This document shows positions 27,671 to 39,235 of a stretch of DNA of 64,000 bases, in pieces. Numbering within the stretch: position 1 is the stretch's first letter; every line of letters begins with the position of its first letter. Below the pieces are notes generated by a model. The model made no database searches and was not told the DNA's origin. It was given only the letters and a program-made list of their open reading frames with translations. The DNA comes from Rhizobium sp. P40RR-XXII. Lineage in GTDB: Bacteria; Pseudomonadota; Alphaproteobacteria; Rhizobiales; Rhizobiaceae. The stretch spans positions 577,013 through 641,012 of the forward strand of contig NZ_JABAII010000002.1 in the NCBI RefSeq assembly GCF_012641405.1. Reading direction: 5' to 3'. The translations under genes and the position numbers were made by a program.

Positions 27671-28789
27671 TTACGCGACGTTCAGAATGCTCTCGGGCGC
27701 AACGGCCTCATAGCCGAGCGCCTCGGCCACCGGCCGGCTGGTGATACGGCCCTTGTGCACATTGAGGCCATTGCGGAGGTGCTTGTCTTCCGCGATGGCG
27801 CGCAGGCCGCGATCGGCGAGCGCAAGGCCATGATAGATCGTGGCATTGTTCAAGGCATGGGCCGAGGTGACGGGAACCGCACCCGGCATATTGGCGACGC
27901 AATAATGCACGACACCTTCAACCACATAGGTCGGATCGGAATGCGTCGTCGCATGCGAGGTCTCGAAGCAACCGCCCTGGTCGATGGCGACATCGACGAT
28001 CACCGAGCCATTCTTCATGCCTGACAGCATCTCGCGCGTCACCAGCTTCGGCGCGGCGGCGCCGGGGATCAGCACGGCACCGATGATGAGATCGGCGGAG
28101 AAGACTTCTTCTTCCAGCGCCTGGATGCTGGAATAGCGCATGTGGACCCGGCCGTTGAAGATGTCATCGAGCTGCCGCAGGCGCGGCAGCGAGCGATCGA
28201 GGATGCTGACATCGGCGCCGAGCCCTGCCGCCATCTTGGCGGCATGCAGGCCGACAACGCCGCCGCCGATAATCGCCACCTTGGCCGGCAGCACGCCCGG
28301 CACGCCGCCGAGCAGGATGCCGAGGCCGCCATTGGCCTTCTGCAGGGCCGTTGCGCCCGCCTGGATCGACAGACGACCGGCGACCTCCGACATCGGCGCC
28401 AGCAGCGGCAGGCCGCCGCGTTCGTCGGTCACGGTCTCGTAGGCGATGGCCGTTACGCCTGAAGCAAGGAGGCCCTTGGTCTGTTCCGGATCGGGTGCGA
28501 GATGCAGATAGGTGTAAAGAAGCTGGCCTTCGCGGAGCTGCGCCCATTCGGAGGGCTGCGGCTCCTTGACCTTTACGATCATGTCGCACTTCTCGAAAAT
28601 GTCCTTAGCGCTTGCGGCGATCTTAGCTCCGGCGGCCACATAGGCGTGATCGTCGGCGCCGATGCCGGCACCGGCCTTCGTTTCGACCCAGACCTCGTGG
28701 CCATGGGCGACATATTCGCGAACCGACGCCGGCGTCAGGCCGACGCGATATTCGTGGTTCTTGATTTCCTTCGGGCAACCAACGCGCAT
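27671..28789 (-). CDS. ald: Alanine dehydrogenase
   Basis: 372 aa from the ATG at 28789, which follows a GGAGGAATGAA ribosome site. [20 protein letters not shown] is the canonical start; the substrate lysine/His region (YTYLHLAPD) and the NAD-binding [20 protein letters not shown] are present. It interconverts L-alanine with pyruvate and ammonia using NAD, important in rhizobial nitrogen metabolism. A divergent Lrp-type gene lies 152 bp away and probably controls it. Confidence 0.95.
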   Translation of the reverse strand: MRVGCPKEIKNHEYRVGLTPASVREYVAHGHEVWVETKAGAGIGADDHAYVAAGAKIAASAKDIFEKCDMIVKVKEPQPSEWAQLREGQLLYTYLHLAPDPEQTKGLLASGVTAIAYETVTDERGGLPLLAPMSEVAGRLSIQAGATALQKANGGLGILLGGVPGVLPAKVAIIGGGVVGLHAAKMAAGLGADVSILDRSLPRLRQLDDIFNGRVHMRYSSIQALEEEVFSADLIIGAVLIPGAAAPKLVTREMLSGMKNGSVIVDVAIDQGGCFETSHATTHSDPTYVVEGVVHYCVANMPGAVPVTSAHALNNATIYHGLALADRGLRAIAEDKHLRNGLNVHKGRITSRPVAEALGYEAVAPESILNVA

Positions 28790-28941
28790 TTCATTCCTCC
28801 TCGAATGCTTTTGCGTCTTTCGTTTTCTCCGCTGGAAATCAGACCACCTCCGCCCCGCAATGTCCTTGCAAAGACGATTTGCGCGGCGGTCATTTTTCAT
28901 GATTTATTGCGCGAACAGGAGTTTTTTCGAAAGTTCTTCGA

Positions 28942-29403
28942 ATGTCTGACCTCGACGCCATAGATCATTCGATTCTACGGATGCTTCAGCAGAATGCACG
29001 GATCACCAACGCGGAATTGGCCGAAAAGGTCGGCCTCTCGCCCTCAGCCTGTTCTCGCCGGCTCGATATCCTCGAAAAGAGCGGCGTTATCGACGGCTAT
29101 CATGCGCATCTGTCGCAAAAGGCGCTTGATTATAAGATGATCGCCTTCGTGCACATCTCGCTGTCAGGCCAGTTCGCCAAAACGCTGTCGGAATTCGAGA
29201 CGGCGGTAAAACGCTGTCCGAACGTGCTTGCCTGCTATCTCATGTCCGGGGAATACGATTACATAGTGCGCGTTGCCGCGCGGGATCTCGAAGACTACGA
29301 ACGCATCCACCGCGACTGGCTCTCCGCGCTGCCGCATGTGGTGAAGATCAATTCCAGCTTTGCACTGCGCGAAATCATCGAGCGGCCGAATGTCGGCCTG
29401 TGA
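28942..29403 (+). CDS. aldR: Lrp/AsnC-family regulator, probable ald activator
   Basis: 153 aa. N-terminal winged helix (DAIDHSILRMLQQNARITNA and VGLSPSACSRRLDILEKSGV) and a C-terminal RAM ligand domain (YLMSGEYDYIVRVAARDLED). Its divergent position next to ald matches the AldR/ald arrangement known from several bacteria, where alanine is the effector. The function is inferred from context. Confidence 0.85.
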   Translation: MSDLDAIDHSILRMLQQNARITNAELAEKVGLSPSACSRRLDILEKSGVIDGYHAHLSQKALDYKMIAFVHISLSGQFAKTLSEFETAVKRCPNVLACYLMSGEYDYIVRVAARDLEDYERIHRDWLSALPHVVKINSSFALREIIERPNVGL

Positions 29404-29409
29404 TCTTCG

Positions 29410-30213
29410 TCAGCGCAGGTCCAGCAGCAATGCGCGGTGATCCGAGACCTCGGGCTCGGCCACGGGATCGAAATGGATCACTTCGACATTCGCAGTCACC
29501 AGCATGTAGTCAGCGAAACGGGGTTGCTTGCGATAGTGAGACGTGCGCGTGTCGTCATGTCCTCGTGAAGTAACAAGATCGACAAGGCCCAGGGTACCGA
29601 GGATTTCGAAGGTCTCGCTGCCCGGCAGCACGTTGAAATCGCCGCAGACGACCAGCCGGTCGCCGTCGTGTTTCACCTGACGGATCAACTCGACAAGCGC
29701 ATTGGCCTGATGGCGACGTTCCGGCGTATCGCCCTTGCCTTCCAGATCCCGCAGGCCATGCATATGGGCAATGGTGATGGGATAGCCGCGCTGATAGTCG
29801 AAGAGGCGGATGCAATGGGCATTGCGCGAGCGCGGATGCGGTCCGTAACCATCGGCCGAAAATTCACCATGAATGAATCCAGCGGCCTGAGCGACGATCG
29901 GATAGCTCCTGCGCACGAAGGTCGCCAGGCCGAATTCAGAGGAAAACCGGCGGTCGCCATCGAAGAGATCGCCTCGCGCCACCGGAAGGAAAAATGCATC
30001 GTAAGCCGGCAAAGCAAGTTTGAGTTCGTCGAAGAGTTTGGCCCGCTGCGGGAGTTCGATTCCGTGATCGCGATAGACCAGCCATTCGGATTGCGCGTCG
30101 TGCGTGCGGACCACTTCCTGCAGGCACAGGACATCTGCATCGACTTCGGCGAGATAAGGTATAAGCGGCTCATGCAGCCGGCCACCCCATGCATTCAAAG
30201 AAACGATGCGCAT
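29410..30213 (-). CDS. Endonuclease/exonuclease/phosphatase-fold protein
   Basis: 267 aa from the ATG at 30213 (MRIVSLNAWGGRLHEPLIPY). EEP motifs: LCLQEVVRTHD with the metal Glu, HMHGLRD, CGDFNVLPGSE and the C-terminal SDHRALLLDL. The family spans nucleases, phosphodiesterases and sphingomyelinases, so the substrate is open. Convergent with the Lrp-type gene, 6 bp apart. Confidence 0.82.
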   Translation of the reverse strand: MRIVSLNAWGGRLHEPLIPYLAEVDADVLCLQEVVRTHDAQSEWLVYRDHGIELPQRAKLFDELKLALPAYDAFFLPVARGDLFDGDRRFSSEFGLATFVRRSYPIVAQAAGFIHGEFSADGYGPHPRSRNAHCIRLFDYQRGYPITIAHMHGLRDLEGKGDTPERRHQANALVELIRQVKHDGDRLVVCGDFNVLPGSETFEILGTLGLVDLVTSRGHDDTRTSHYRKQPRFADYMLVTANVEVIHFDPVAEPEVSDHRALLLDLR

Positions 30214-30354
30214 GTTCTGCCCTCTCGACATTCGTATAGCTGGCCGGGTTCACCACCGATTCCGGTACCGATTCGGGACGTCCGGCTACAATTTTAGCGT
30301 TTATCCTAAGCAGCTCTCAATGCTCACCTGATATCCAGGCGGGGAAAAAGATGT

Positions 30355-30732
30355 ATGAGCCGGGATAACATCATGCAGTTCTCTTCGAAATCACCTGTCC
30401 AGGGCAATCTGAAAATCAAGACGCGAGGTTCGCCGCGCCATCATGCACGGCTGATGGGCCAAGTCCGCTATTTCACCAAGCTCGTGGCTGGCCGCGTCGT
30501 CGATATTTCCACCAGCGGCATTGCTCTCGATCTGCAGTCGCCACTCTATGCGGCCGCAGGCAGCAAGGTTCGCGTCGAATGCGACGATATCGGCCTCCTG
30601 GATGGTTTCGTGCGCTGGGCTCATAACGGCCGCATCGGCATCGAGTTCGATCGCTCGTCCAACGCGTCGGCGAAAGTCGCGTCCTACTTCCGCTTTTTCC
30701 ACAAGGACATAAAGCCGGTTCTCAAGCGCTGA
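30355..30732 (+). CDS. PilZ-domain protein
   Basis: 125 aa. A basic segment KTRGSPRHHARLMGQVRYF is followed by VDISTSGIALDLQSPLY and GFVRWAHNGRIGIEF, the c-di-GMP-binding core of PilZ. The usual RxxxR is only loosely matched by RGSPRHHAR, so binding is likely but not certain. Alone in its orientation block. Confidence 0.75.
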   Translation: MSRDNIMQFSSKSPVQGNLKIKTRGSPRHHARLMGQVRYFTKLVAGRVVDISTSGIALDLQSPLYAAAGSKVRVECDDIGLLDGFVRWAHNGRIGIEFDRSSNASAKVASYFRFFHKDIKPVLKR

Positions 30733-30870
30733 TCGAATACCGGTGCAAGCCGGCTACGATCCACAATAAGCCTGTCACATTCCTGGTGCACACCTTCGAA
30801 AATCGTCCTAATCTCCCTCGCCCGAGAGATGATCGACGGACTTATAGCCCCATCGTTGAAGGAGTGTCTT

Positions 30871-32859
<1,989 letters not shown>

Positions 32860-32873
32860 TCCCGACAGCTGCT

Positions 32874-32905
32874 GGCCTCTCCCCGTTACAGGGAGAGGCC
32901 TTTTT
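32874..32905 (+). terminator. Terminator of cpdB
   Basis: Perfect 10-bp arms GGCCTCTCCC and GGGAGAGGCC with a 7-nt loop and five T; it abuts the end of the convergent LysR gene. Confidence 0.85.
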
Positions 32906-33873
32906 CACTCGGCAGCCAATCGCTTGTCGCCGGGATGGAACATTTCGACCGCCGCCTTGAAGTCTTCCTGATTGGGGCATCGCGACAGGCGATCGCGGAA
33001 AGCCTCGATCAGCCAGGCGGCCGCAGGACCCGGAGGATTATCAACCTTGCGGATGGCATAGAGCGGATATTCGCTCTGGTCATAGGCATCAAGCGCCAAC
33101 GGCACGAGCCTGCCCTTCTGCAGATCCTCCATGATGAACGAGGCCGGCAGGCCGCCCCAGCCAAGACCACCGCGGATCAGCTGATGCTTGGTGGCGATAT
33201 CGCTGAGGTGCCAGATCTTGTAGGACAGGACGTTGAAATCCTTGCCGTTGGTGAGGTTTGACGCGTCGGTGACGACCAGTTGCACTTCTTCGCGCACATC
33301 GGCAAGCGTCAGCGGTCGTCCCAGCAGAGCAAGCGGATGCGTCGGGGCGGCAACCGGCATCATGAAGGAATGTCCGACGCGCTCGATGACCAGGGCATCA
33401 TCCTGCTTCAACACCGAGCCGCCAATACCGATCGTCGATCTGCCGCCGGTGACGAGCTCCAGCATCGAACCAAGTTCGCCGGTATCGAGCCGCAAGGAAA
33501 CGTACGGGAAGCGATCCCGAAATTCCCGCAGCACGTCGACGGTGGCATGCACCGGCACCATGACGCTGATGGCAACGGCCACCTCCGCCTCAAGCCCGCT
33601 CTTCAGGCCCTTCACTCTCGCACGCATCACCTGGAGATCGGAAAGAATGCGGCGGGCATCCTCCAGCATCACCCTGCCCGCATCCGTCAATTTCGGCTGG
33701 CGCGAACCGGACCGTTCGAACAGCGGCATTTCGAGCTGGGCCTCCAGATTGGCAATCGTGTAGCTGATCACCGATTGAGCGCGATTGAGCGCGCGCGAGG
33801 CGGCGGAGAAACTGCCTGATTCAGCGACGGTCAGAAAGACCTGCAATTGGTCAAGGGTGGGATTGGGGAGCAT
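32905..33873 (-). CDS. LysR-family transcriptional regulator
   Basis: 322 aa. N-terminal helix-turn-helix PTLDQLQVFLTVAESGSFSA then ASRALNRAQSVISYTIANLE; the C-terminal effector domain is of usual length. It is divergent from the azoreductase gene with a 137-bp gap, which suggests it controls that gene; the gap has AT-rich stretches with ATCGATAATT-like dyads. Confidence 0.88.
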   Translation of the reverse strand: MLPNPTLDQLQVFLTVAESGSFSAASRALNRAQSVISYTIANLEAQLEMPLFERSGSRQPKLTDAGRVMLEDARRILSDLQVMRARVKGLKSGLEAEVAVAISVMVPVHATVDVLREFRDRFPYVSLRLDTGELGSMLELVTGGRSTIGIGGSVLKQDDALVIERVGHSFMMPVAAPTHPLALLGRPLTLADVREEVQLVVTDASNLTNGKDFNVLSYKIWHLSDIATKHQLIRGGLGWGGLPASFIMEDLQKGRLVPLALDAYDQSEYPLYAIRKVDNPPGPAAAWLIEAFRDRLSRCPNQEDFKAAVEMFHPGDKRLAAE

Positions 33874-34010
33874 CTGCCATCCATTCTATCGATAATTCCG
33901 ATCCATATTATCACAGTTTTTCTCGATAGCACTGACGACTTATTTATGGAGGCGAACGTGATCGGACTCTCCCAGCCGATTTTCGCAACCTATTGAAAAG
34001 GAAAACGGAT

Positions 34011-34625
34011 ATGTCGTCCATTCTGCTTCTGACTTCGAGCCCGCGTCCGGACTCGCTCTCCACGAAGATCGCAACCGAGCTTGCCGAGAAGATTAAGACC
34101 AACAATCCCGGCAAGACCCTCGTTCACCGCGACCTCGCTGCAGACAACCTGCCGCACATCGACGGCCCCTTCACCGCTGCCATCCGCACGCCGGCCGACG
34201 CCCGTACGCCCGAGCAGCAGGAACTGGTCAAGGTTTCCGACGCGCTCGTCGACGAGCTGCTCGCAGCCGACACGCTGGTCATCGGCACCGGCCTCATCAA
34301 CTTCAACATCTACTCTTCGCTGAAGACCTGGATCGACAACATTGCCCGCGCCGGCCGCACCTTCACCTATACGGAAACCGGCCCGAAGGGTCTCGCTACC
34401 GGCAAGAAGGCCTATATCGTACTCGCCTCCGGCGGCGTCTATTCGGAAGGCCCGGCTGCTCCGCTGAACCATGCCGTTCCCTACCTGAAGTCGGTTCTCG
34501 CCTTCATCGGCATCACCGATGTCGAGACCGTTTACATCGAGGGCGTTGCCTTCGGTCCGGAAGCTGCCGAGAAGGCAATCGGCGCCGCCCAGGTCCGCGC
34601 TTCCGAGCTGGCCCTCGCCGCTTAA
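34011..34625 (+). CDS. azoR: FMN-dependent NADH-azoreductase
   Basis: 204 aa from the ATG at 34011 with AAAAGGAAAA upstream. Flavodoxin-like fold: ILLLTSSPRPDSLSTKIA binds FMN phosphate, and GTGLINFNIYSSLKTWIDNI and ASGGVYSEGPAAPLNH are typical of AzoR quinone/azo reductases. Probably protects against quinone stress. Regulated, by inference, by the divergent LysR gene. Confidence 0.9.
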   Translation: MSSILLLTSSPRPDSLSTKIATELAEKIKTNNPGKTLVHRDLAADNLPHIDGPFTAAIRTPADARTPEQQELVKVSDALVDELLAADTLVIGTGLINFNIYSSLKTWIDNIARAGRTFTYTETGPKGLATGKKAYIVLASGGVYSEGPAAPLNHAVPYLKSVLAFIGITDVETVYIEGVAFGPEAAEKAIGAAQVRASELALAA

Positions 34626-34652
34626 TTGACTGCGATATTCAGATACTGACAG

Positions 34653-34677
34653 GCGGCCGGCTTCAATCGGCCGCTTT
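34653..34677. terminator. Hairpin between convergent azoR and TetR genes
   Basis: Arms GCGGCCG and CGGCCGC with an 8-nt loop followed by TTT; a bidirectional terminator is likely from the convergent layout. Confidence 0.5.
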
Positions 34678-34678
34678 G

Positions 34679-35260
34679 CTATTCTGCTCGCGGCAGCTCC
34701 TTGACGAATTGCTTGACGGTTTCCAGGATTTCATCGGAAAGAGCCTCGTCGCTCGCCACGCGCGCAAGGCCGAGCGCACCGGTCATCAGGCATGAGGCGA
34801 TGATCGCCTTTCGCCTTGCTTCGGCGGTTCCCAGCCGCGGCATGCGCGCCGTCATGGCGTCGAAATTCCTTCGCAGGCCATCCGTCGCAACAGAGCGGAC
34901 CGCATCGCTGCCGCGCGCCATATCCGCCGTCAGCGCCGCATAGGCGCAGCCCTCGCCGCAATGATCCCGGTGGCGTTCGCTGAGATAAGCATCGACGTAC
35001 TCGTCGAGCGAGATGCTTTCGGGATCGATCCCCTTGTCCTCCTGCTGCCGCCGCCATGATCCGATCGCCGATTCCATGGCTTCCGCCACGAGTTCGTCGC
35101 GCGAGGCGAAATGCTTGTAGAAGCCGCCGACGGTGAGACCCGCCTCCTTCATCAGGTCGGCAACACCGATCCCTTCCAATCCCTCCTCGCGCAGACGCTT
35201 GGCGGCGAGCGTCACGATGCGTTCGTGCGTCTTCTGCTTTTCCAATTGTGAGCGGCCCAT
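34679..35260 (-). CDS. TetR/AcrR-family repressor
   Basis: 193 aa from the ATG at 35260 (MGRSQLEKQKTHERIVTLAA). DNA-binding helix-turn-helix: IGVADLMKEAGLTVGGFYKH. It is divergent from an SDR gene, with operator-like dyads between them, so it most likely represses that gene and itself. The ligand is unknown. Confidence 0.88.
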   Translation of the reverse strand: MGRSQLEKQKTHERIVTLAAKRLREEGLEGIGVADLMKEAGLTVGGFYKHFASRDELVAEAMESAIGSWRRQQEDKGIDPESISLDEYVDAYLSERHRDHCGEGCAYAALTADMARGSDAVRSVATDGLRRNFDAMTARMPRLGTAEARRKAIIASCLMTGALGLARVASDEALSDEILETVKQFVKELPRAE

Positions 35261-35292
35261 CGAAAATCCTTTCGTGCCCGGCTTGACAAAAT

Positions 35293-35332
35293 GGATTACG
35301 ATCATAATCCTTATAGATGACGATCATAATCC
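35293..35332. promoter_or_regulatory. Operator-like repeats between TetR and SDR genes
   Basis: GGATTACGATCATAATCC (35293-35310) is a near-perfect dyad, and a related copy GATGACGATCATAATCC follows at 35316-35332. Two copies of ACGATCATAATCC 23 bp apart in the divergent promoter fit TetR binding. Confidence 0.65.
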
Positions 35333-35365
35333 AGATCGCGACAAAAGCCAACAGGAGCTACGAAC

Positions 35366-36142
35366 ATGCGTCTCAAGAACAAGGTTGCCGTCATCACCGG
35401 CGGAAACAGCGGTATCGGGTTGGCCACCGCCCGCCTCTTCCTCGCCGAAGGCGCCAAGGTCGCCATAACAGGCCGCAACGCCAAGACATTGGCGGCGGCA
35501 GCGGAACAACTCGGCGGCGGCGTGCTGGCATTGCAGGCCGACACGACCGACATCCCCGCCATGGAGAGGGCGTTTGCCGAGGCTGCGGAGAAGCTTGGAA
35601 AATTCGATGCGGTCTTTGCCAATGCCGGCATTGCCGGCGATACCCCGCTCGGCAACACTACGCTCGAGCAGTTCGAAACCATCGTCCGCATCAATTTCAC
35701 CGGCGTTTTCTTCACCGTGCAAGCCGCCCTGCCATATCTGAACGATGGCGGCTCCGTGATCCTGAATGGCTCCGTGCATGCCGTCCTCGGCATTCCCGGC
35801 GCCTCGGCCTATGCCGGCACGAAGGGCGCCGTCCGCGCCATGACCCGCAATCTTGCCTCCGAGCTTGCGCCCCGCGGCATCCGCGTCAACCAGGTTACGC
35901 CGGGCGCCACCAAGACGCCGATCTGGGAGCCCCGCGCTGCCACGCCGGAGGCCCTGGATGCGTTGCAGGCCCGCTTTGGCGGCCTGAGCGCGCTCGGCCG
36001 CATGAGCGAAGCCGATGAAATCGCCAAGGCCGCGCTCTACTTCGCCTCCGACGATTCCGCCAATGTCACGGCGATCGAAATCACGGTCGACGGAGGCGCC
36101 GTCAACGCCCCCGCCGGCGCGAAGATGTTCCGCACGGCTTGA
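35366..36142 (+). CDS. Short-chain dehydrogenase/reductase, TetR-linked
   Basis: 258 aa. VITGGNSGIGLATARLF (cofactor loop), NAGIAGD, SVHAVLGIPGASAYAGTKGAV with the Ser-Tyr-Lys catalytic set, and a C-terminal TVDGGAVNAP block. A classical SDR. Likely controlled by the divergent TetR protein; substrate unknown. Confidence 0.9.
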   Translation: MRLKNKVAVITGGNSGIGLATARLFLAEGAKVAITGRNAKTLAAAAEQLGGGVLALQADTTDIPAMERAFAEAAEKLGKFDAVFANAGIAGDTPLGNTTLEQFETIVRINFTGVFFTVQAALPYLNDGGSVILNGSVHAVLGIPGASAYAGTKGAVRAMTRNLASELAPRGIRVNQVTPGATKTPIWEPRAATPEALDALQARFGGLSALGRMSEADEIAKAALYFASDDSANVTAIEITVDGGAVNAPAGAKMFRTA

Positions 36143-36256
36143 GCCGTAGCGAAAGTCCGACCAGCTATCGATTCAGTGAGTGTTATGGGCCGCCTAAGCA
36201 GATGTGGGATGCGGCCCCCGCACCAGCAGGCGCATATTAAGGAAATCCGCCTGGTA

Positions 36257-36595
36257 TCACACCTGGCGGACCTTTTCGCCGTCGCCGAAGAGACCTGGGC
36301 CGTTCTGATCGATGATCTGCTGGCCCTTGCGGAAGGTCGATTCCACGGCATCATCCGACGAGGTGAAAACATCGGCGCGAATGAAATTGCGCACCAGGAT
36401 CTCGCCGTTCACATCCTTCTCGATCCGGCCCATGAGGCGGAACTGATTACCCTCGCGCTGCGGTGTCGCATAGATCGTGCAACCGCCATGCATCTGCGGC
36501 TCGGCGCTGACAGCCGGAGCGGCAGACTTTTCGGTGCCCGCCTGCGATGCGCCACCGGTGAAGATCGAAAGGATATTTGAAAACAACGAAGCCAT
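36257..36595 (-). CDS. HlyU-family protein
   Basis: 112 aa. The conserved HlyU block is clear: GGCTIYATPQREGNQFRLMG and later RADVFTSSDDAVESTFRKGQ then QIIDQNGPGLFGD. Named after the Vibrio hemolysin regulator but structurally distinct in alphaproteobacteria; the role here is unknown. It sits alone after ilvA on the same strand. Confidence 0.8.
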   Translation of the reverse strand: MASLFSNILSIFTGGASQAGTEKSAAPAVSAEPQMHGGCTIYATPQREGNQFRLMGRIEKDVNGEILVRNFIRADVFTSSDDAVESTFRKGQQIIDQNGPGLFGDGEKVRQV

Positions 36596-36632
36596 GGATC
36601 GCCTTTAGCATGAAGGTTGCGGGCTCGCAAAG

Positions 36633-37883
36633 TCAAATGATCAGGTTTGCCAGGATGTCGTTTTCGGTGATGTCCTCGTAGCCCATGCCGGAACTTTCGA
36701 AATTGGCGATAAGCTGCTTGAAATTATCGGGATTCTTCGTCTCGATGCCAATCAGAATGGAGCCGAAATTGCGGGCGCTTTTCTTCAGATATTCGAAGCG
36801 GGCGATATCGTCTTCCGGCCCGAGCATGTTGAGGAAATCGCGAAGCGCGCCGGGGCGCTGCGCCAGGCGCAGGATGAAGTATTTCTTCAGTCCGGCATAG
36901 CGCATGGCGCGCTCCTTGACGTCGGGCAGGCGCTCGAAATCGAAATTGCCGCCGGAGACGACTGCAACGATGGTTTTGCCGCGGATGCTGTCGCGATCGA
37001 GCTTTTCCAACGCCGTGATCGCCAGAGCGCCGGCCGGCTCCAGCACGACGCCCTCGACATTCAGCATATCGGTGATGGTGACGCAGATGGCGTTTTCGTC
37101 GATGAGCTTGACCTGTTCTGCGGCAAAACCCTTCAGGGCGGCGAAGTTCAGCTCGCCGACACGGCCGACGGCAGCACCGTCGACGAAATTATCGACCTTG
37201 GCAAGCGTCACCACCTGCCCCGCCTCGATGCTGCGGCGAAGGCTCGGCGCTCCCGCCGGCTCGGCAAAGGTGAAGGCGTCACGGGCAAGCGTGTCGGCAA
37301 AATAGCCGGTGATCCCGGCCGCAAGACCGCCGCCGCCGACTGGAAGAAGTATATGATCGGCGACAACGCCGTCAGGCAGTTGCTCGGCGATCTCGGCAGC
37401 GACGGTTGCCTGCCCTTCGATGATATCGGCATGATCGAAAGGCGGTACCATGACGCCGTCGATGCTTTCGACATGATCGCGCGCGGCCTGATAGCATTGG
37501 TCGAAGAAATCGCCGAAGAGCTTGATGGTGATGAACTCGCCGCCGAATATGCGGGTCTTGTCGATCTTCTGCTGCGGCGTCGTCACGGGCATGTAGACGA
37601 CGCCCGGCACGCCGAAATGCCGGCAGACGAAGGCGAAGCCCTGGGCGTGATTGCCGGCGGAGGCGCAGACGAAGGTCTTTTCCGTACCGCCTTTAGCAAT
37701 CACCTTGCGGAGGAAATTGAAGGCGCCACGAATCTTGTAGGAACGCACCGGCGTCAGATCCTCGCGCTTCAGCCAGATATCGGCGCCGTAGCGGGCCGAA
37801 AGATGCTCATTCAACTGCAGCGGCGTTGCGGGGAAAAGGCCACGCATGGCCTCTGTGGCTTCGAGAACAGTCTGCTTGTCCAC
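36633..37883 (-). CDS. ilvA: Threonine ammonia-lyase
   Basis: 416 aa. The PLP lysine is in VRSYKIRGAFNFL near residue 51, the glycine loop is LLPVGGGGLAAG, and CASAGNHAQGFAF is the substrate loop. The C-terminal ~80 residues (YFILRLAQRPGALRDFLNML) form an ACT-like regulatory domain, the shorter one-domain form. It makes 2-oxobutanoate for isoleucine synthesis. Confidence 0.92.
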   Translation of the reverse strand: MDKQTVLEATEAMRGLFPATPLQLNEHLSARYGADIWLKREDLTPVRSYKIRGAFNFLRKVIAKGGTEKTFVCASAGNHAQGFAFVCRHFGVPGVVYMPVTTPQQKIDKTRIFGGEFITIKLFGDFFDQCYQAARDHVESIDGVMVPPFDHADIIEGQATVAAEIAEQLPDGVVADHILLPVGGGGLAAGITGYFADTLARDAFTFAEPAGAPSLRRSIEAGQVVTLAKVDNFVDGAAVGRVGELNFAALKGFAAEQVKLIDENAICVTITDMLNVEGVVLEPAGALAITALEKLDRDSIRGKTIVAVVSGGNFDFERLPDVKERAMRYAGLKKYFILRLAQRPGALRDFLNMLGPEDDIARFEYLKKSARNFGSILIGIETKNPDNFKQLIANFESSGMGYEDITENDILANLII

Positions 37884-38235
37884 GGTCTATCCGTCCTTCT
37901 TCAATCCACGCCCGCTATGACACAGGAAAGATGAGTAAAGAAAGCCTGTTTAGCGCGGTTTTGGGCCTGCCGGAACGATATTCTTCCCAATGATGCCGTC
38001 CGCCGCCTCATCCCCTAATTCTGCGAATTGACAGTGCGGCTTTGCCTGTCTCCAATACGTGACAGCCATCATGACGATGGTTAGAGGCCCGCCCAAAACC
38101 GATCCGTCGGCTCCGGCGGGCTTCGCCTGTTTTGCACAGCATTCTCAACGGCTATTTCGGCGCTGATACAACTTGGTCCGTCTCGAAAAACATTTCCTTG
38201 ACTGAATCGCTCAAGTGCTTGAAGGGGAAAGGCGC
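37884..38235. other. Intergenic region between ilvA and tRNA-Leu
   Basis: About 350 bp holding the leftward ilvA promoter and the tRNA-Leu promoter. The leftward open frame running across 38081-38938 is a shadow of tRNA-Leu and wrbA. No other signal seen. Confidence 0.35.
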
Positions 38236-38321
38236 GCGGACGTGGCGAAACTGGTAGACGCAAGGGACTTAAAATCCCTCGGCCTTTGGCTGTACGGGTT
38301 CGACCCCCGTCGTCCGCACCA
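38236..38321 (+). tRNA. tRNA-Leu (TAA)
   Basis: Acceptor GCGGACG pairs with CGTCCGC; anticodon loop CTTAAAA gives TAA; the long variable arm (CGGCCTTTGGCTG) is class II; T-loop GGTTCGACCCC; encoded CCA. 86 nt. Confidence 0.95.
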
Positions 38322-38345
38322 AAGACCAATCCAGTAGCCCAAACG

Positions 38346-38374
38346 GAAAAGGCGCAGCTTTCGCCGCGCCTCTT
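38346..38374 (-). terminator. Terminator of wrbA
   Basis: Arms AGGCGC and GCGCCT with a 10-nt loop; on the reverse strand it is followed by TTTT, 23 bp after the wrbA stop. On the forward strand it ends the tRNA-Leu transcript region. Confidence 0.55.
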
Positions 38375-38396
38375 TCGATAATATGCAAAGCTGAGA

Positions 38397-38996
38397 TCAA
38401 GCCGCGATCTTGGCCGCGATCTTGGCGACGTGGGCGCCCTGGTACTTTGCGGCTTCCAGCTCAATTTCGGAAGGCTGGCGCGAGCCGTCGCCGTTGGTGA
38501 TGGTGGAAGCGCCGTAGGGCGAGCCGCCCTTGACTTCCTCGGTGCCCATCTGGCCCTGGAAGGCATAGGGAAGTCCGGCGACAACCATGCCCTGATGCAG
38601 AAAGGTCGGGATGAAGCCGAGGATGGTCGATTCCTGGCCGCCGTGCTGCGTGGCGGACGAAGTGAAGACCGAGCCGACCTTGCCGACGAGCTTGCCGTCG
38701 AACCAGAGGCCGCCGGTCTGATCCCAGAAATTGCGCATCTGCGAGGCGACCGTTCCGAAGCGGGTGCCGGCGCCAACAATGATGGCGTCATAGTCAGCCA
38801 GTTCGTCCGGCGTTGCAACCGGGGCTTCCTGGTCGAGCTTGAAGTGGGAGGCCTTGGCAACCTCTTCCGGCACGAGTTCGGGTACGCGCTTGACGGTGAC
38901 TTCCGCACCGGTGGACTTTGCGCCTTCCGCCACGGCATAGGCCATCTTCTCGATATGACCGTAGGAGGAATAATAAAGAACCAGAACCTTAGCCAT
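38397..38996 (-). CDS. wrbA: NAD(P)H:quinone oxidoreductase WrbA
   Basis: 199 aa from the ATG at 38996. Flavodoxin-like: [20 protein letters not shown] binds [23 protein letters not shown] and [14 protein letters not shown] are diagnostic WrbA segments. It carries out two-electron quinone reduction. Its in-frame upstream extension is rejected, as the canonical N-terminus starts here. Confidence 0.95.
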   Translation of the reverse strand: MAKVLVLYYSSYGHIEKMAYAVAEGAKSTGAEVTVKRVPELVPEEVAKASHFKLDQEAPVATPDELADYDAIIVGAGTRFGTVASQMRNFWDQTGGLWFDGKLVGKVGSVFTSSATQHGGQESTILGFIPTFLHQGMVVAGLPYAFQGQMGTEEVKGGSPYGASTITNGDGSRQPSEIELEAAKYQGAHVAKIAAKIAA

Positions 38997-39235
38997 GAAC
39001 GTCTCCCGTTTGTTGGACGCGTTGATTGTTGCGGGATGTTGTATCAGCGATGCGACAGCAGCGCAGCCCCCATGCCCGGAACGCACTGTTCATCCCTTAT
39101 AGACGAAAATTCATTTGCATTGCCTTCCGATGATTGCCGACGATGCGAAATCGACCGTTTGCATTCGCGGAAAACGGCGCTACCTATTTCGGACTTTTTG
39201 CGAACGCGCCGATGCGCATTTTCACGGATCTCCTC

